The notes: generated by a model from the letters alone, not told the origin. Shown: positions 39,829 to 49,032, counted from the stretch's first letter. The stretch: 64,000 bases of DNA from Pseudosporangium ferrugineum (GCF_003002065.1 NZ_PVZG01000006.1:62001-126000); one strand, 5' to 3'. Numbers and translations are program-made.

Positions 39829-40257
39829 ATGGCCGAGACTCAGAGTGCGCGCCGTCCGCGCAGGGATGCGGATGGGCGGTTGGCGACCGTCCAGGACCTC
39901 GTCGGGGTCGCGCTTGCGGGGCTTGTCGCCGGGCTTGTCGTTCTGCTGATCTTCGAGGGCGTCATGTCGCTGGTGCGGGCCTCCGAGTTCGGGCAGGCCA
40001 GCGGGTGGATCGCCATTGTGCTGCCGGTGTGGTTGTTCACCGAGGAGTTCCGGGCGGCCGGCTTCGGGGCGTACCGGATCGTGGTTGCGGGGTTGGGTTC
40101 GGGGTTTGGGGTTGCGGTCGGGATGACGCTCGCCGGGCTGGCCGCGCCGCTCTTTCCGCCGCTGGTCAGTGGGGCTGCGGGGGCGTTCGGCCTCACCGTG
40201 GTCTACTGCGTGGTCTGGTTCTACGGCCTCCGGTGGCTGAGCCACCGTGCCGGCTGA
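39829..40257 (+). CDS. Small polytopic membrane protein, unknown function
   Basis: A 142-residue protein with a basic N-terminus (A-R-R-P-R-R) and four hydrophobic segments (about 24-48, 58-75, 82-108 and 114-136). The ATG has GGGGGG two bases upstream, and the open frame before it is repeat-derived. It lies 12 bases before the DUF4229-like gene, with which it is probably cotranscribed. I recognise no family; similar small membrane genes lie near menaquinone genes in actinomycetes. Confidence 0.72.
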   Translation: MAETQSARRPRRDADGRLATVQDLVGVALAGLVAGLVVLLIFEGVMSLVRASEFGQASGWIAIVLPVWLFTEEFRAAGFGAYRIVVAGLGSGFGVAVGMTLAGLAAPLFPPLVSGAAGAFGLTVVYCVVWFYGLRWLSHRAG

Positions 40258-40269
40258 CAGGAGATCGTG

Positions 40270-40689
40270 ATGAGTCCCGCCGTCAAGTACACGCTCGGCC
40301 GCCTCGGGCTGTTCGTCGTCGTGTTCGTGCTGCTCCTGCCGTTGCCGCTGAACCCGCTGGTCACGGCGATGATCGCGCTGCTGGCGTCGGCCGGGTTCTC
40401 CTACTTCCTGCTGGCCAAGTGGCGTAACCAGATGGCGGAGCAGCTCGGCTCGGTGGCGGAGCGGCGGGCGGCGGAGAAGGCGCGACTGCGGGCGGCCCTG
40501 GCCGGCGACGAGGAAGCAGCCGCGGCCGGCGACCGGGCGGCCGCAGCTGATGACCGGGCCTCGGCTGATGACCGGGCCGCAGCTGATGACCGGGCTGCGG
40601 CAGGTGACCGGGCCGCGGCTGATGGCCGGGCTGCGGCAGGTGATGGGGTGGTCGGTGACGGAGCGGCTGGTGACACCAAGGCCGTCTGA
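40270..40689 (+). CDS. DUF4229-family small membrane protein with repetitive tail
   Basis: A 139-residue protein. Two transmembrane helices (about 10-28 and 33-50) are followed by a cytoplasmic charged helix (K-W-R-N-Q-M-A-E-Q-L-G) and a low-complexity tail of D-D-R-A-A-A / G-D-R-A-A-A units encoded by 18-bp DNA repeats (about 40530-40650). Its fold and placement near mqnE match the DUF4229 family, which has no known function. ATG 40270 is chosen over GTG 40267. Confidence 0.78.
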   Translation: MSPAVKYTLGRLGLFVVVFVLLLPLPLNPLVTAMIALLASAGFSYFLLAKWRNQMAEQLGSVAERRAAEKARLRAALAGDEEAAAAGDRAAAADDRASADDRAAADDRAAAGDRAAADGRAAAGDGVVGDGAAGDTKAV

Positions 40690-40827
40690 ACTGCGGTTCT
40701 GCGGTCATCATGCCGACGTAGGGGGCACATTGGCATGGCCGGCAGCGGGTGGTTCCATTGCCAAGTATCGATGCCGGGTGATGCAGTGACGGGGTTCGGA
40801 CCCCTCTGACACCCCCGGAGGTCGTTC

Positions 40828-42138
40828 ATGAGACGACGTGTCACCGGTCTGGCCGCGGCCGCCACCGCCGGTCTGGCCCTGATCGCTGCCACCGCCGCCA
40901 CCGCGCAGCCTGCCACCGCGCAGCCTGCCACCGCGGAGTTGCGTGCCGACAGTTCGGCCCAGTACGAGATCTATGACGTGCGTACGCTCGCGCAGCGCAA
41001 CACGATCGCGAGCACCGGCGTGGCCATCGACTCCGTGGAGCACGCGGTGGTCGAGGTGACCGCCACGGGCAGCGAGGTCAAGGCGCTGCGGTCGCTGGGC
41101 TTCACGGTCAAGAAGATCGAGGCCACCGGTGCGAGCGACGACGTGTCCACGCTGGACTTCCCGTCGCGGGACGCCGCGTACCACAATTACGCGGAGATGG
41201 TCGCCGAGGTCGACACCATCGTCGCCCGCTATCCGAACATCGCGAGCAAGCGGGTGCTGGGGAAGACGTACCAGGGTCGCGACATCGTCGCCGTCAAGAT
41301 CTCGGACAATGTCGGTACGGACGAGAGCGAACCCGAGGTCCTCTACGACGCCAACCACCACGCGCGCGAGCATCTGACCGTGGAGATGGCCGTCTACCTG
41401 CTGCATCTCTTCACCGACAACTACGCGAGCGACTCGCGGGTCCGTGGCGTCGTGGACAGCCGCGAGATCTGGGTCATCCCGTCGGTCAACCCGGACGGCG
41501 CCGAATATGACATCGCGAGCGGCGACTACCGGTCGTGGCGCAAGAACCGGCAACCCAACAGCGGCTCCAGGTACGTCGGCACCGACCTCAACCGCAACTA
41601 CGGCTACAAGTGGGGCTGCTGCGGCGGCTCGTCGGGCAGCCCGTCGTCGGAGACGTACCGTGGCACCGCCGCGTTCTCGTCCCCCGAGACCAAGGTCGTC
41701 CGCGACTTCGTGCTGAGCCGCGTCGTCGGCGGCGTCCAGCAGATCAAGGCCGCCATGGACTTCCACACGTACTCGGAGCTGGTGCTGTGGCCGTTCGGCT
41801 ACACCACGGCGAGCACCGCGCCCGACATGAACGCCGACCAGAACAACACGTTCGCCACGCTGGGCCGGCAGATGGCAGCCACCAACGGCTACACCCCGGA
41901 GCAGTCCAGCGACCTCTACATCACCGACGGCGACCTGCTCGACTACCTCTGGGGCACCCACAAGATCTTCGCGTACACCTTCGAGATGTACCCGACCAGC
42001 TCCGCGGGCGGCGGCTTCTACCCGCCGGCGAGCGTCATCACCCGCGAAACAACCCGCAACCGCGAGGCGGCCCTCCTCCTCGCCGAGGCGGCGGACTGCC
42101 CGTACAAGGTGATCGGCAAGCAGTCCCAGTACTGCTGA
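40828..42138 (+). CDS. Secreted zinc carboxypeptidase, M14 family
   Basis: A 436-residue secreted peptidase. A signal peptide (about 1-30) with a duplicated A-T-A-Q-P site is followed by a propeptide region and the M14 catalytic domain. The zinc ligands are H178 and E181 (N-H-H-A-R-E) and H313 (M-D-F-H-T-Y), and the catalytic base is E386 (T-F-E-M-Y-P). GGAGG lies shortly before the ATG. A domain that ends soon after the catalytic glutamate, as here, is typical of the simple secreted forms. A hairpin terminator follows. Confidence 0.93.
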   Translation: MRRRVTGLAAAATAGLALIAATAATAQPATAQPATAELRADSSAQYEIYDVRTLAQRNTIASTGVAIDSVEHAVVEVTATGSEVKALRSLGFTVKKIEATGASDDVSTLDFPSRDAAYHNYAEMVAEVDTIVARYPNIASKRVLGKTYQGRDIVAVKISDNVGTDESEPEVLYDANHHAREHLTVEMAVYLLHLFTDNYASDSRVRGVVDSREIWVIPSVNPDGAEYDIASGDYRSWRKNRQPNSGSRYVGTDLNRNYGYKWGCCGGSSGSPSSETYRGTAAFSSPETKVVRDFVLSRVVGGVQQIKAAMDFHTYSELVLWPFGYTTASTAPDMNADQNNTFATLGRQMAATNGYTPEQSSDLYITDGDLLDYLWGTHKIFAYTFEMYPTSSAGGGFYPPASVITRETTRNREAALLLAEAADCPYKVIGKQSQYC

Positions 42139-42146
42139 CGCGGTTG

Positions 42147-42172
42147 CCCGCCACGGTCTCGGCCGTGGCGGG
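42147..42172. terminator. Bidirectional intrinsic terminator
   Basis: Perfect ten-base arms (CCCGCCACGG and CCGTGGCGGG) enclose TCTCGG between the convergent carboxypeptidase and PIN-domain genes. Confidence 0.8.
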
Positions 42173-42179
42173 TAGCCGG

Positions 42180-42728
42180 CTACAGGTGCCGTCGCACCTC
42201 CGCGGCGAAGTGCCGCAATCCGGAGCGCTCCAGCATCGCCAGCACGCCCGCCACCGTCCTCGGTTCGCGGCGATGGGCCGCCGCCTGCGCCCGCAGCGCG
42301 TGCAAGGTCGCCCCCGGATAGAGATCCAGCTGGTCGAGAAGAAAATCGTCGGGATGCACGGCGGCGATGTCGTAGGCCTCGAGAGCGGTTGCCGGGAAGT
42401 CCTTCAGATTGAACGTGACGATGACCTCGGCATGTGCGCGGACGGCCGCGGCGAGCACATGCCGGTCCTTGGGGTCGTTGGTCATTCCGTCGATCAGCGA
42501 CTCGTAGCCGGTAACCATCGCATCGGGAAAGGACTTCGTCATCTGGGCGATGCGACGGTCGACCCGCTCGGCCGGAAGGTCCAGCTTCACGAGGTTACGA
42601 TGAAGCTCCGCCATGACGTCGCCGGACCACAGCGGCCGGAAGGCGTGAACCTCTGCGACGCGCAACATGGTGTCGCAGAGTGCGGCGGGGAAGAGAACGC
42701 AGGTGTCCAGGAACGCCGGGAAAGCCAC
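42180..42728 (-). CDS. PIN-domain ribonuclease (putative toxin)
   Basis: A 182-residue PIN nuclease. The N-terminal F-L-D-T-C-V-L supplies D8, with further acidic residues in D-P-K-D-R-H-V-L-A-A-A and the late F-N-L-K-D-F-P. It starts with GTG at 42728, after AGGAG, 12 bases past the stop of the helix-turn-helix gene upstream. The arrangement fits a type II toxin-antitoxin pair in which the DNA-binding partner precedes the toxin. RNA target unknown. The C-terminal 50 residues are basic and helical, outside the core fold. Confidence 0.85.
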   Translation of the reverse strand: MAFPAFLDTCVLFPAALCDTMLRVAEVHAFRPLWSGDVMAELHRNLVKLDLPAERVDRRIAQMTKSFPDAMVTGYESLIDGMTNDPKDRHVLAAAVRAHAEVIVTFNLKDFPATALEAYDIAAVHPDDFLLDQLDLYPGATLHALRAQAAAHRREPRTVAGVLAMLERSGLRHFAAEVRRHL

Positions 42729-42740
42729 CGGTCGACGCTC

Positions 42741-43211
42741 CTATCTCAGGTCCTCGGGCGGCCGAGCGGCCGTATAGAGATCCAGGTCCTCGGCTTCCGC
42801 GACCATGTCGTCCAGCGCGCGGCGACGCTCCTCGCGGGTCTGGTTCTGGTAGTCGAGCACGTCCCGGAGCAGCACCCTGCGATGCCTTCCACGCATCGTG
42901 TGCGGGATTTCGCCCTGAGTCAGGAGTCGCACCAGGGTGGGGCGAGAGATGTTCAGCAGGTCGGCGGCTTCCTGGGTGGTCAGCATCGTGTGCCGCGGGG
43001 CGATGGAGATCGCCACCCCCTGGGAGAGGGCTGTCACCACGTCCCGCAGCAGGCCGTACAGCTCCTCCGGCAGGTCGAGCTCCGAGCCGTCGGGGCCGAT
43101 CAGCCGGGCTCGGCCCGGGACGCTCGGGCCGGCGAGCCCGTTGGCGAAGCGGCTCAGCGAAGACAGATCGTCGGGTGGCATGACGGTGCGTTCGTGCAGC
43201 GCTGACGGCAT
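42741..43211 (-). CDS. Excisionase-type helix-turn-helix protein (putative antitoxin)
   Basis: A 156-residue protein with a central MerR/excisionase-like helix-turn-helix (about 78-125: L-T-T-Q-E-A-A-D-L-L-N-I-S-R-P-T-L then R-G-R-H-R-R-V) and an acidic C-terminal helix that could bind the PIN protein encoded 12 bases downstream. ATG 43211 is preferred; TACTGT seven bases before it looks like a -10 box, implying a leaderless message. The antitoxin role is inferred from gene order. Confidence 0.82.
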   Translation of the reverse strand: MPSALHERTVMPPDDLSSLSRFANGLAGPSVPGRARLIGPDGSELDLPEELYGLLRDVVTALSQGVAISIAPRHTMLTTQEAADLLNISRPTLVRLLTQGEIPHTMRGRHRRVLLRDVLDYQNQTREERRRALDDMVAEAEDLDLYTAARPPEDLR

Positions 43212-43295
43212 GTGTCCCACAGTACGCCTAAACGAAAAATCCGAAAGCCCTTCTCGTGATGGGTGACGTCTGCTGAACCGCTGATCAGGGGGTGG

Positions 43296-43430
43296 GATAG
43301 CGTCAGGGGGACCGCGTAGCAGCGAAGCCGGTGGGATTCCGGCGCTGTCCCGCAACTGTGAAGTTCTGGTCCTCGCCTCGCGCGGGACGAATCAGGCAAA
43401 GCCAGGTCGCCTGCACGCCGGTCGCGATTG
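43296..43430 (+). promoter_or_regulatory. Cobalamin riboswitch
   Basis: The core GCCGGTGGGATTCCGGCGC (43327-43345) followed by TGTCCCGCAACTGTGA is the adenosylcobalamin riboswitch signature, and AAAGCCAGGTCGCCTGC (43398-43414) matches the B12-box region. A vitamin B12 uptake operon begins 70 bases downstream. Binding of cobalamin should lower expression, probably by hiding the AGGAGG before the first ATG. Outer boundaries are approximate. Confidence 0.92.
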
Positions 43431-43499
43431 AGCGCTCTCGACGGAGGGGCGCCTCGCGGGCCGGGAATCCGGTCGGCGGAGCCCGACAGGAGGACCAGG

Positions 43500-44411
43500 A
43501 TGAGACGGGTGTTGACGGCCGCGATCGCGGTGACCGCGTTGTTGCTCGGGGGCGGCTGCGGTGGGGATTCGGGCGGGGACGACCGGCCGGCCCCGGGGGC
43601 TAGCGGTGCCGCCTTCCCGGCCACGGCGGGTGGGGTCACGCTGGAGCGGCGGCCCGAGCGGATCGTGTCGCTGGCTCCTACCGCCACCGAGATGCTGTTC
43701 GCGATCGGTGCCGGGTCGCAGGTGGTGGCCGTGGATGACCAGTCGACCTTCCCGGCTGAGGCGCCGCGGACCGATCTGTCCGGGTTCAAGCCGAACGCCG
43801 AGGCGATCGCCGCGAAGAACCCGGATCTGGTGGTGCTCTCCGACGATCTGAACAAGATCGTGGACCAGCTCACGAAGTTGAAGGTTCCCGTGCTGCTGGC
43901 CCGGGCCGCGGGGACGCTCGACGACACGTACGCCCAGATCGGTCAGCTCGGCACCCTGACCGGCCACCCGGCGGAGGCGGCGGCGCTGAACGAGCGGATG
44001 CGGACCCAGATCGACAAGATCGTGGGCGGGGTGCCGGCCCGGTCGGCGCCGCTGACGTACTACTACGAGCTTGATCCGACGTTCTACACCGTCACGTCGC
44101 AGACCTTCGTCGGGTCGATCTTCGCGCGGTTCGGGCTGACCAACATCGCCGATGGGGCGAAGACCGCGTATCCGCAGCTGTCGCCGGAGAAGTTGATCGC
44201 CGCCGACCCGGACATGGTGTTCCTGGCGGACAGCAAGTGCTGCGCCCAGTCGCCGGAGACGGTGAAGGCGCGCAAGGGGTGGGCCGGGGTGACCGCGGTC
44301 AAGAACAACCAGATCGTGGCGCTCGACGACGACATCGCCTCCCGCTGGGGTCCGCGGGTCGTCGACCTGGTCCAGGCGGTGGCGGATGCGGTGGCCAAGG
44401 CCCGCGCATAG
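43500..44411 (+). CDS. btuF: Vitamin B12 ABC transporter substrate-binding lipoprotein
   Basis: A 303-residue BtuF/FhuD-type binding protein. The signal peptide ends in a lipobox at C20 (L-G-G-G-C). The mature protein has R-I-V-S-L-A-P-T-A-T-E and the long helix linking two lobes, with K-N-P-D-L-V-V-L. ATG 43500 has AGGAGG seven bases upstream. B12 specificity comes mainly from the riboswitch before the gene. It overlaps the permease gene by 26 bases. Confidence 0.92.
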   Translation: MRRVLTAAIAVTALLLGGGCGGDSGGDDRPAPGASGAAFPATAGGVTLERRPERIVSLAPTATEMLFAIGAGSQVVAVDDQSTFPAEAPRTDLSGFKPNAEAIAAKNPDLVVLSDDLNKIVDQLTKLKVPVLLARAAGTLDDTYAQIGQLGTLTGHPAEAAALNERMRTQIDKIVGGVPARSAPLTYYYELDPTFYTVTSQTFVGSIFARFGLTNIADGAKTAYPQLSPEKLIAADPDMVFLADSKCCAQSPETVKARKGWAGVTAVKNNQIVALDDDIASRWGPRVVDLVQAVADAVAKARA

Positions 44412-45501
44412 CGCGACAGCCGTACCCGGAAAGGTCGAACGCGAGCCCGGAAAGGCCGAGCGCCCGAGGCCGGCCGGGTTGGGGGTCGCCTGGCTGGCCG
44501 GGGGCGTCCTCGCCGTGGCCGTCGCGCTCGTCGCCGGCGTCGCGTTCGGGCCGGTCACGCTGCCGCCCGTCCGGGTCGCCGCCGAGTTGCTCAACCTGCT
44601 TCCGGGCGTACGGGTGCACAGCGGCCTGACCGAGCGCGAAGCCGCCATCGTCACCGAGCTGCGCCTGCCCCGGGTCGTGCTCGGGCTGCTGGTCGGGGCG
44701 CTGCTGGCGGTGGCGGGCGCGGCGTACCAGGGCGTGTTCCGGAACCCGCTCGCCGATCCGCATCTGCTGGGCGTCGCGGCCGGCGCCGGGCTGGGCGTGA
44801 CCGCGGTGATCGCGTTCCGCGGCGGCACCGGCGATGTCACCGCGAACCTGCCCATCGGCGTACCCGTCGCTGCTTTCGTGGGTGCGGTCGGCGCCGTCGT
44901 GCTCACCTGCTTGCTCGGCGGGGCCGGTGGGCGGGCCCGTACCCCCGCGACCTTGATCCTGTCGGGAGTGGCCGTTTCCGCGTTCCTGTCCGCGGCCCAG
45001 ACGTTCCTGATGCAGCGGCACACCGAGTCCATGCGGGAGGTGTACGCGTGGCTGCTCGGCCGCCTCGCCACCGCCGGCTGGCACGACGTGCTGATCGTGT
45101 TGCCGTACGCGATCGTGACCGGTCTGATCGTCCTCGCCCACCGGCGGGAGCTGGACGTGCTGACCGTGGGTGACGAGGAGGCGACCAGCCTCGGGTTGCA
45201 TCCGCAGCGGAGCCGCTACCTGCTGGTGGTCGCCGCGTCCCTGGGCACCGCCGCGGCCGTGTCCGTCTCCGGCCTGATCGGCTTCGTCGGCATCATCGTG
45301 CCGCACACGCTGCGGTTGCTGGCCGGGCCGAGTTACCGGTCGATCCTGCCGCTGTCGGTGCTCTACGGCGGGGCCTTCCTGGCGCTGACCGACCTGGTGG
45401 CGCGGACCGCGGCGAGCCCGGCCGAGATCCCGATCGGCGTGGTGACCGCGTTCTTCGGCGCGCCGTTCTTCGCCGTCGTCCTGCGCAGGACCAGGACATG
45501 A
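44386..45501 (+). CDS. btuC: Vitamin B12 ABC transporter permease, FecCD family
   Basis: A 371-residue polytopic permease of the BtuC/FecCD type. Landmarks are L-R-L-P-R-V-V-L-G-L-L-V-G-A-L-L-A-V-A-G, N-P-L-A-D-P-H-L-L-G, L-A-T-A-G-W, and the ATPase-coupling stretch with G-L-I-G-F-V-G-I-I-V-P-H. The frame permits ATG 44386, inside btuF; a TTG near 44478 would trim the unusual basic leader. The stop overlaps btuD (ATGA). Confidence 0.9.
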   Translation: MRWPRPAHSATAVPGKVEREPGKAERPRPAGLGVAWLAGGVLAVAVALVAGVAFGPVTLPPVRVAAELLNLLPGVRVHSGLTEREAAIVTELRLPRVVLGLLVGALLAVAGAAYQGVFRNPLADPHLLGVAAGAGLGVTAVIAFRGGTGDVTANLPIGVPVAAFVGAVGAVVLTCLLGGAGGRARTPATLILSGVAVSAFLSAAQTFLMQRHTESMREVYAWLLGRLATAGWHDVLIVLPYAIVTGLIVLAHRRELDVLTVGDEEATSLGLHPQRSRYLLVVAASLGTAAAVSVSGLIGFVGIIVPHTLRLLAGPSYRSILPLSVLYGGAFLALTDLVARTAASPAEIPIGVVTAFFGAPFFAVVLRRTRT

Positions 45502-46262
45502 TCGGCGTACGGGGGCTGCGCGTACGCCTCGGCGGCGCGCTGATCGTCGACGGCGTGGACCTCGACGTGGCCGACGGCGAATGGGTCACGATCATCGGGC
45601 CGAACGGCGCCGGCAAGTCGACCCTACTGCGGGCGGTCGGCGGGCTCGTCGCGTACGAGGGAACGGTCGTCCTGGGCGACACCACGCTGGAGCGGATGCC
45701 GCGCCGCGAGCGGGCCCGGACGCTCGCGACGGTCGCGCAGTCGCCGGTCGTGCCGCCGGGGATGCTCGTCTACGACTATGTGCTGCTCGGGCGCACGCCC
45801 TACATCCCGGCGCTCGGCCGCGAGTCCGCCGCCGACCTGGCGGTGGCCGGCGAGGTCCTCGACGCGCTCGACCTGGGCCCGTTCGGTCAGCGGCGGCTGG
45901 ACACCCTCTCCGGCGGCGAACGGCAGCGGGTCTTCCTGGCCCGGGCGCTGGCCCAGGGCGCCCGGATCCTGCTGCTGGACGAGCCGACCAGCGCCCTCGA
46001 CATCGGTCATCAGCAGGAGGTGCTCGACCTCGTGGACCGGTTGCGCGCCGAGCGGGGGCTGACGGTCCTCGCCACCATGCACGACCTCTCGACCGCCGGC
46101 GGGTACGCCGACCGCCTGGTCCTGCTGGCCGGCGGGCGGGTGGTCGCGAAGGGCGCCGCGCGCGACGTGCTCACCGAGGAGCTGCTGGCCGAGCACTACC
46201 GGGTGCGGGTGCGGGTGATCGACGGCGAGGACGGCCCACTGGTGGTCCCGGTCAGACGGTGA
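45498..46262 (+). CDS. btuD: Vitamin B12 ABC transporter ATP-binding protein
   Basis: A 254-residue ABC ATPase. Walker A is G-P-N-G-A-G-K-S-T, the signature is L-S-G-G-E-R-Q-R, Walker B is I-L-L-L-D-E-P, and M-H-D-L-S carries the switch histidine. It completes the three-gene cobalamin uptake operon under the riboswitch. Its last 11 bases overlap the convergent VOC gene, leaving no room for a terminator. Confidence 0.93.
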   Translation: MIGVRGLRVRLGGALIVDGVDLDVADGEWVTIIGPNGAGKSTLLRAVGGLVAYEGTVVLGDTTLERMPRRERARTLATVAQSPVVPPGMLVYDYVLLGRTPYIPALGRESAADLAVAGEVLDALDLGPFGQRRLDTLSGGERQRVFLARALAQGARILLLDEPTSALDIGHQQEVLDLVDRLRAERGLTVLATMHDLSTAGGYADRLVLLAGGRVVAKGAARDVLTEELLAEHYRVRVRVIDGEDGPLVVPVRR

Positions 46263-47013
46263 GGTTGTGCAGGACGGAGAACAGGCCGCCCTGGGGGTCC
46301 TCGAGCACCGCGTAACGGCCGATGGGCGAGTCCGACGGCGCCCGGGCGACCCGGCCGCCGAGGGACTGCGCGTGGGCCGCCGTGTCGTCGCAGTCGTCGG
46401 CCGCGAAGTAGATCATCCAGTGCGGCGGCAGGTCCTGCGGCCAGGTCTCGTCCATGACCTGCATACCCGCGACCGTCTCGCCGGCCAGCTCCCAGACGAG
46501 GTACGGCATGCCGCGCACCCACATCTCCCGTGCCACCCAGCCGAACACCGCGCCGTAGAAGGCGGCCGAGCCGTCGACGTCGCGGGTGACGAGCTCGCTC
46601 CAGGCCAGGGAGCCGGGCACGTCGAAGATGTCGGCGCCCTTCATGGTGCCGGGCTGCCACACGCTGAACGCGGCGCCGGCCTGGTCCAGGAAGGCCGCCA
46701 TCCGGCCCTGGTACATGACGTCGAACGGCGCCACCAGCACCTTGCCGCCGGCCGCCTCGACCCGGGCCGCCACCGCGTCGGCGTCGTCGGTGGAGACGTA
46801 CGTGCTCCACGCCGTCGGCTGGCCCTCGCCGAACAGCGGTCCGGCCCCCGCCGCGGCCCGGCCGTCGAGGCGGAACGTGGTGTACCCGCCGTACTCCTCG
46901 CCGGACACGTCGGCCTCCCAGCCGAAGAGCCGCGTGTAGAAGCGGGTCGCGTCCGCCAGGTCCGCTGTTCCCAGATCCACCCAGTTGGGGAGGCCGGGCG
47001 TCGGATCGGTCAT
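46252..47013 (-). CDS. Two-domain VOC (glyoxalase/bleomycin-resistance fold) protein
   Basis: A 253-residue protein with two consecutive VOC modules: residues about 8-120 (W-V-D-L-G-T-A-D-L-A-D-A-T-R-F-Y) and about 130-253 (W-S-E-L-V-T-R-D-V-D-G-S-A-A-F-Y). It is probably a cytosolic metal-dependent enzyme or binding protein; the substrate cannot be read. The ATG at 47013 fits the family start. It is convergent with btuD. Confidence 0.88.
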   Translation of the reverse strand: MTDPTPGLPNWVDLGTADLADATRFYTRLFGWEADVSGEEYGGYTTFRLDGRAAAGAGPLFGEGQPTAWSTYVSTDDADAVAARVEAAGGKVLVAPFDVMYQGRMAAFLDQAGAAFSVWQPGTMKGADIFDVPGSLAWSELVTRDVDGSAAFYGAVFGWVAREMWVRGMPYLVWELAGETVAGMQVMDETWPQDLPPHWMIYFAADDCDDTAAHAQSLGGRVARAPSDSPIGRYAVLEDPQGGLFSVLHNLTV

Positions 47014-47065
47014 GGGGTGGATCGTTGCACCCCGGTGCGAGCTTCGAGATCTCTCAGTCGGAAGT

Positions 47066-47806
47066 TCAACTGAACCGCCGACCCTCGTCGCGGCGATAGG
47101 CCCATGCGGCCACCCCGGCGAAGGCCACGGTCCACGCCACCAGGGCGGCCACCGAGGCGGGCTGCACACCGAAGTCGCCGACGGCCGCCCACATGAGGCG
47201 TACGGCGGCGCCCGTGGGCAGGTAGGGGGCGATGGCCTCGACGAATCCGGGCGCGCCGCCCGGCGCGGTCATCAGCCCGCCGCCGAACGCCAGCGGGAAG
47301 AACAGCACCTGCGCGACGACGATCGCGGCCTTGGCCGGCAGCGAGTAGCCGATCGCCAGCCCCATCAGCGTGAACGGCACCGCGGTGACCACCACCACAC
47401 CCAGGGCGGCCAGGAAGGCTCCGGCGCCGACGGTCGCCTCCGTCGCCACCGCCGCGATCAGCACGACCGGGAGCAGCGACACCACCATCAGGACGAGCCC
47501 GGCGAGGATGCGGCCGGCGAAGCGCGGTGCGGCACCGGCCGGGAGGGTTCTCGCGTACGGGTCCCAGGGCTGGGCTCGGTCCTCGGCGACGCCGATGCCG
47601 TACTGGAAGAGGTTGGACGTCATCACCACAAACGTCACCATCGACGCGGTCGCGTAGGTCGAGTACGTGCGGTCGGAGCCGACGAACGGCACCACGAAGA
47701 AGATCATCGACGCGGCCGGGAAGAACGCGCTCCCGATCAGCGCCATCGGGATGCGCACCGTCTCGATCAGCTGGAACCGGGCGTGGGTGAGGGCGAGGGC
47801 TGTCAC
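47066..47806 (-). CDS. ABC-2 type transporter permease
   Basis: A 246-residue membrane protein with six hydrophobic helices. It has the ABC-2 pattern, including the late P-F-T-L-M-G-L-A-I-G-Y and F-P-L-A-F-G-G-G-L stretches. It lies nine bases after the ATPase gene and is the last of a four-gene leftward operon with its own regulator. Substrate unknown; drug or lipid export is typical. Confidence 0.9.
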   Translation of the reverse strand: MTALALTHARFQLIETVRIPMALIGSAFFPAASMIFFVVPFVGSDRTYSTYATASMVTFVVMTSNLFQYGIGVAEDRAQPWDPYARTLPAGAAPRFAGRILAGLVLMVVSLLPVVLIAAVATEATVGAGAFLAALGVVVVTAVPFTLMGLAIGYSLPAKAAIVVAQVLFFPLAFGGGLMTAPGGAPGFVEAIAPYLPTGAAVRLMWAAVGDFGVQPASVAALVAWTVAFAGVAAWAYRRDEGRRFS

Positions 47807-47815
47807 GGCGCTCCT

Positions 47816-48679
47816 TCAGGCGGTGAGGGTGAGGAAGGCTTCCTCGAGCGACGTGGGCCGGACCTCCAGGTCGCGGAACGGCACGTCGCGGGCGATCAGG
47901 TCGCGGACCAGGCGGTCCGCGTCCGGCGTCAGCAGGTGGGTCCGGTCACCCTCGCGTTCGGTGCCGACCACACCCGGCAGATCGGGCATCGGTACGGCCG
48001 CGGTCACGCTCACCCGGCGGATCGCGACGAGTCCGCGTACGGCGGCGACGGTGTCGTCGGCGAGCACCCGGCCGCCGTCGATGACCACGACCCGGCTCGC
48101 CAGCGCCTCGACCTCCTCCAGGTAGTGGCTGGTCAGCACCACCGTGCCGCCGTCGGCGTGGAACGCGCGGACGCCGTCCCACAGCGCGTGGCGCGCGGCG
48201 ACGTCCAGCCCCGTCGTCGGCTCGTCGAGGAACACGATGCGCGGCCTCCCGGCGAAGGCGAGCGCCACCGCCACCCGCCGCTTCTGCCCGCCGGAGAGCC
48301 CGCCGGTCTGGCGCCGTTCCAGCTCCTCCAGGCCGAACCGGGCGAGCAACTCGCGCTTGCCCAGCGGGTCGGGGAAGTGCGCCCGGACGAAGTCGACGAC
48401 CTCGCCGACCCGCAGCGCGGACGGCAGCCCGGTCTCCTGCGGCGTCACGCCGAGCACCCGCCGGGTGGCCGGGTCGCGCGGGTCGCCGCCGCACAGCTCC
48501 ACCCGCCCGGTGCTCGGCCTCCGTACGCCCGTCAGCAGGTTGACCAGCGTGCTCTTGCCGGCCCCGTTCGGCCCGAGGAGCCCGACGAGCTCCCCGGCGT
48601 GCACGTCGAGGTCGAGGTGGTCGAGGGCGAGCACGGCGCCGTACCGCCGGCTGACGTCCGTGGCGCGGGCGAGTATCAC
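47816..48679 (-). CDS. ABC transporter ATP-binding protein (exporter)
   Basis: A 287-residue ATPase of the drug-exporter class (DrrA-like). Walker A G-P-N-G-A-G-K-S-T, signature L-S-G-G-Q-K-R-R, Walker B I-V-F-L-D-E-P-T-T-G-L-D and a C-terminal extension are present. Its ATG overlaps the stop of the winged-helix regulator gene by four bases. Partner of the ABC-2 permease directly downstream. Confidence 0.92.
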   Translation of the reverse strand: MILARATDVSRRYGAVLALDHLDLDVHAGELVGLLGPNGAGKSTLVNLLTGVRRPSTGRVELCGGDPRDPATRRVLGVTPQETGLPSALRVGEVVDFVRAHFPDPLGKRELLARFGLEELERRQTGGLSGGQKRRVAVALAFAGRPRIVFLDEPTTGLDVAARHALWDGVRAFHADGGTVVLTSHYLEEVEALASRVVVIDGGRVLADDTVAAVRGLVAIRRVSVTAAVPMPDLPGVVGTEREGDRTHLLTPDADRLVRDLIARDVPFRDLEVRPTSLEEAFLTLTA

Positions 48680-49032
48680 GTCGGCTCCTCGGTGCGGGGC
48701 GGTTTCGCGGCGCCGGATGGCGGATCGGTGCGGGGTGTCAGCAGGGCCTGGAGGGCGGCGGTGTAGTCGTCGAAGGCGAGCCGGCCGCGGCGGGTCAGGT
48801 GCACGAGCGTGGCCGGGGTGCGGCCCTGATGGGTCTTGACCACCTCGACGTACCCGGCGTCCTCGAGCTTGCGCAGGTGGACGGAGAGGTTCCCGGCGGT
48901 CATCCGCAGGATGTCCTGGAGGCGGGGGAAGGAGATGCTGTCGCCCTCGCGCAGGGTGGACAGCGAGGAGACCACCCGCAGCCGGGCCTGGGCGTGGATG
49001 ACCGGGTCGAGCTCGGGGAGGGCGTCGCTCAT
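48676..49032 (-). CDS. Winged-helix transcriptional regulator of the exporter operon
   Basis: A 118-residue winged-helix protein of the HTH_34 type: R-L-R-V-V-S-S-L-S-T-L-R-E-G-D-S-I-S-F, recognition helix region T-A-G-N-L-S-V-H-L-R-K-L and wing Q-G-R-T-P-A-T. It sits between a membrane protein and the ABC ATPase with four-base overlaps at both ends. It is a good candidate to bind the large inverted repeat upstream of the operon (49662-49703). Confidence 0.9.
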   Translation of the reverse strand: MSDALPELDPVIHAQARLRVVSSLSTLREGDSISFPRLQDILRMTAGNLSVHLRKLEDAGYVEVVKTHQGRTPATLVHLTRRGRLAFDDYTAALQALLTPRTDPPSGAAKPPRTEEPT

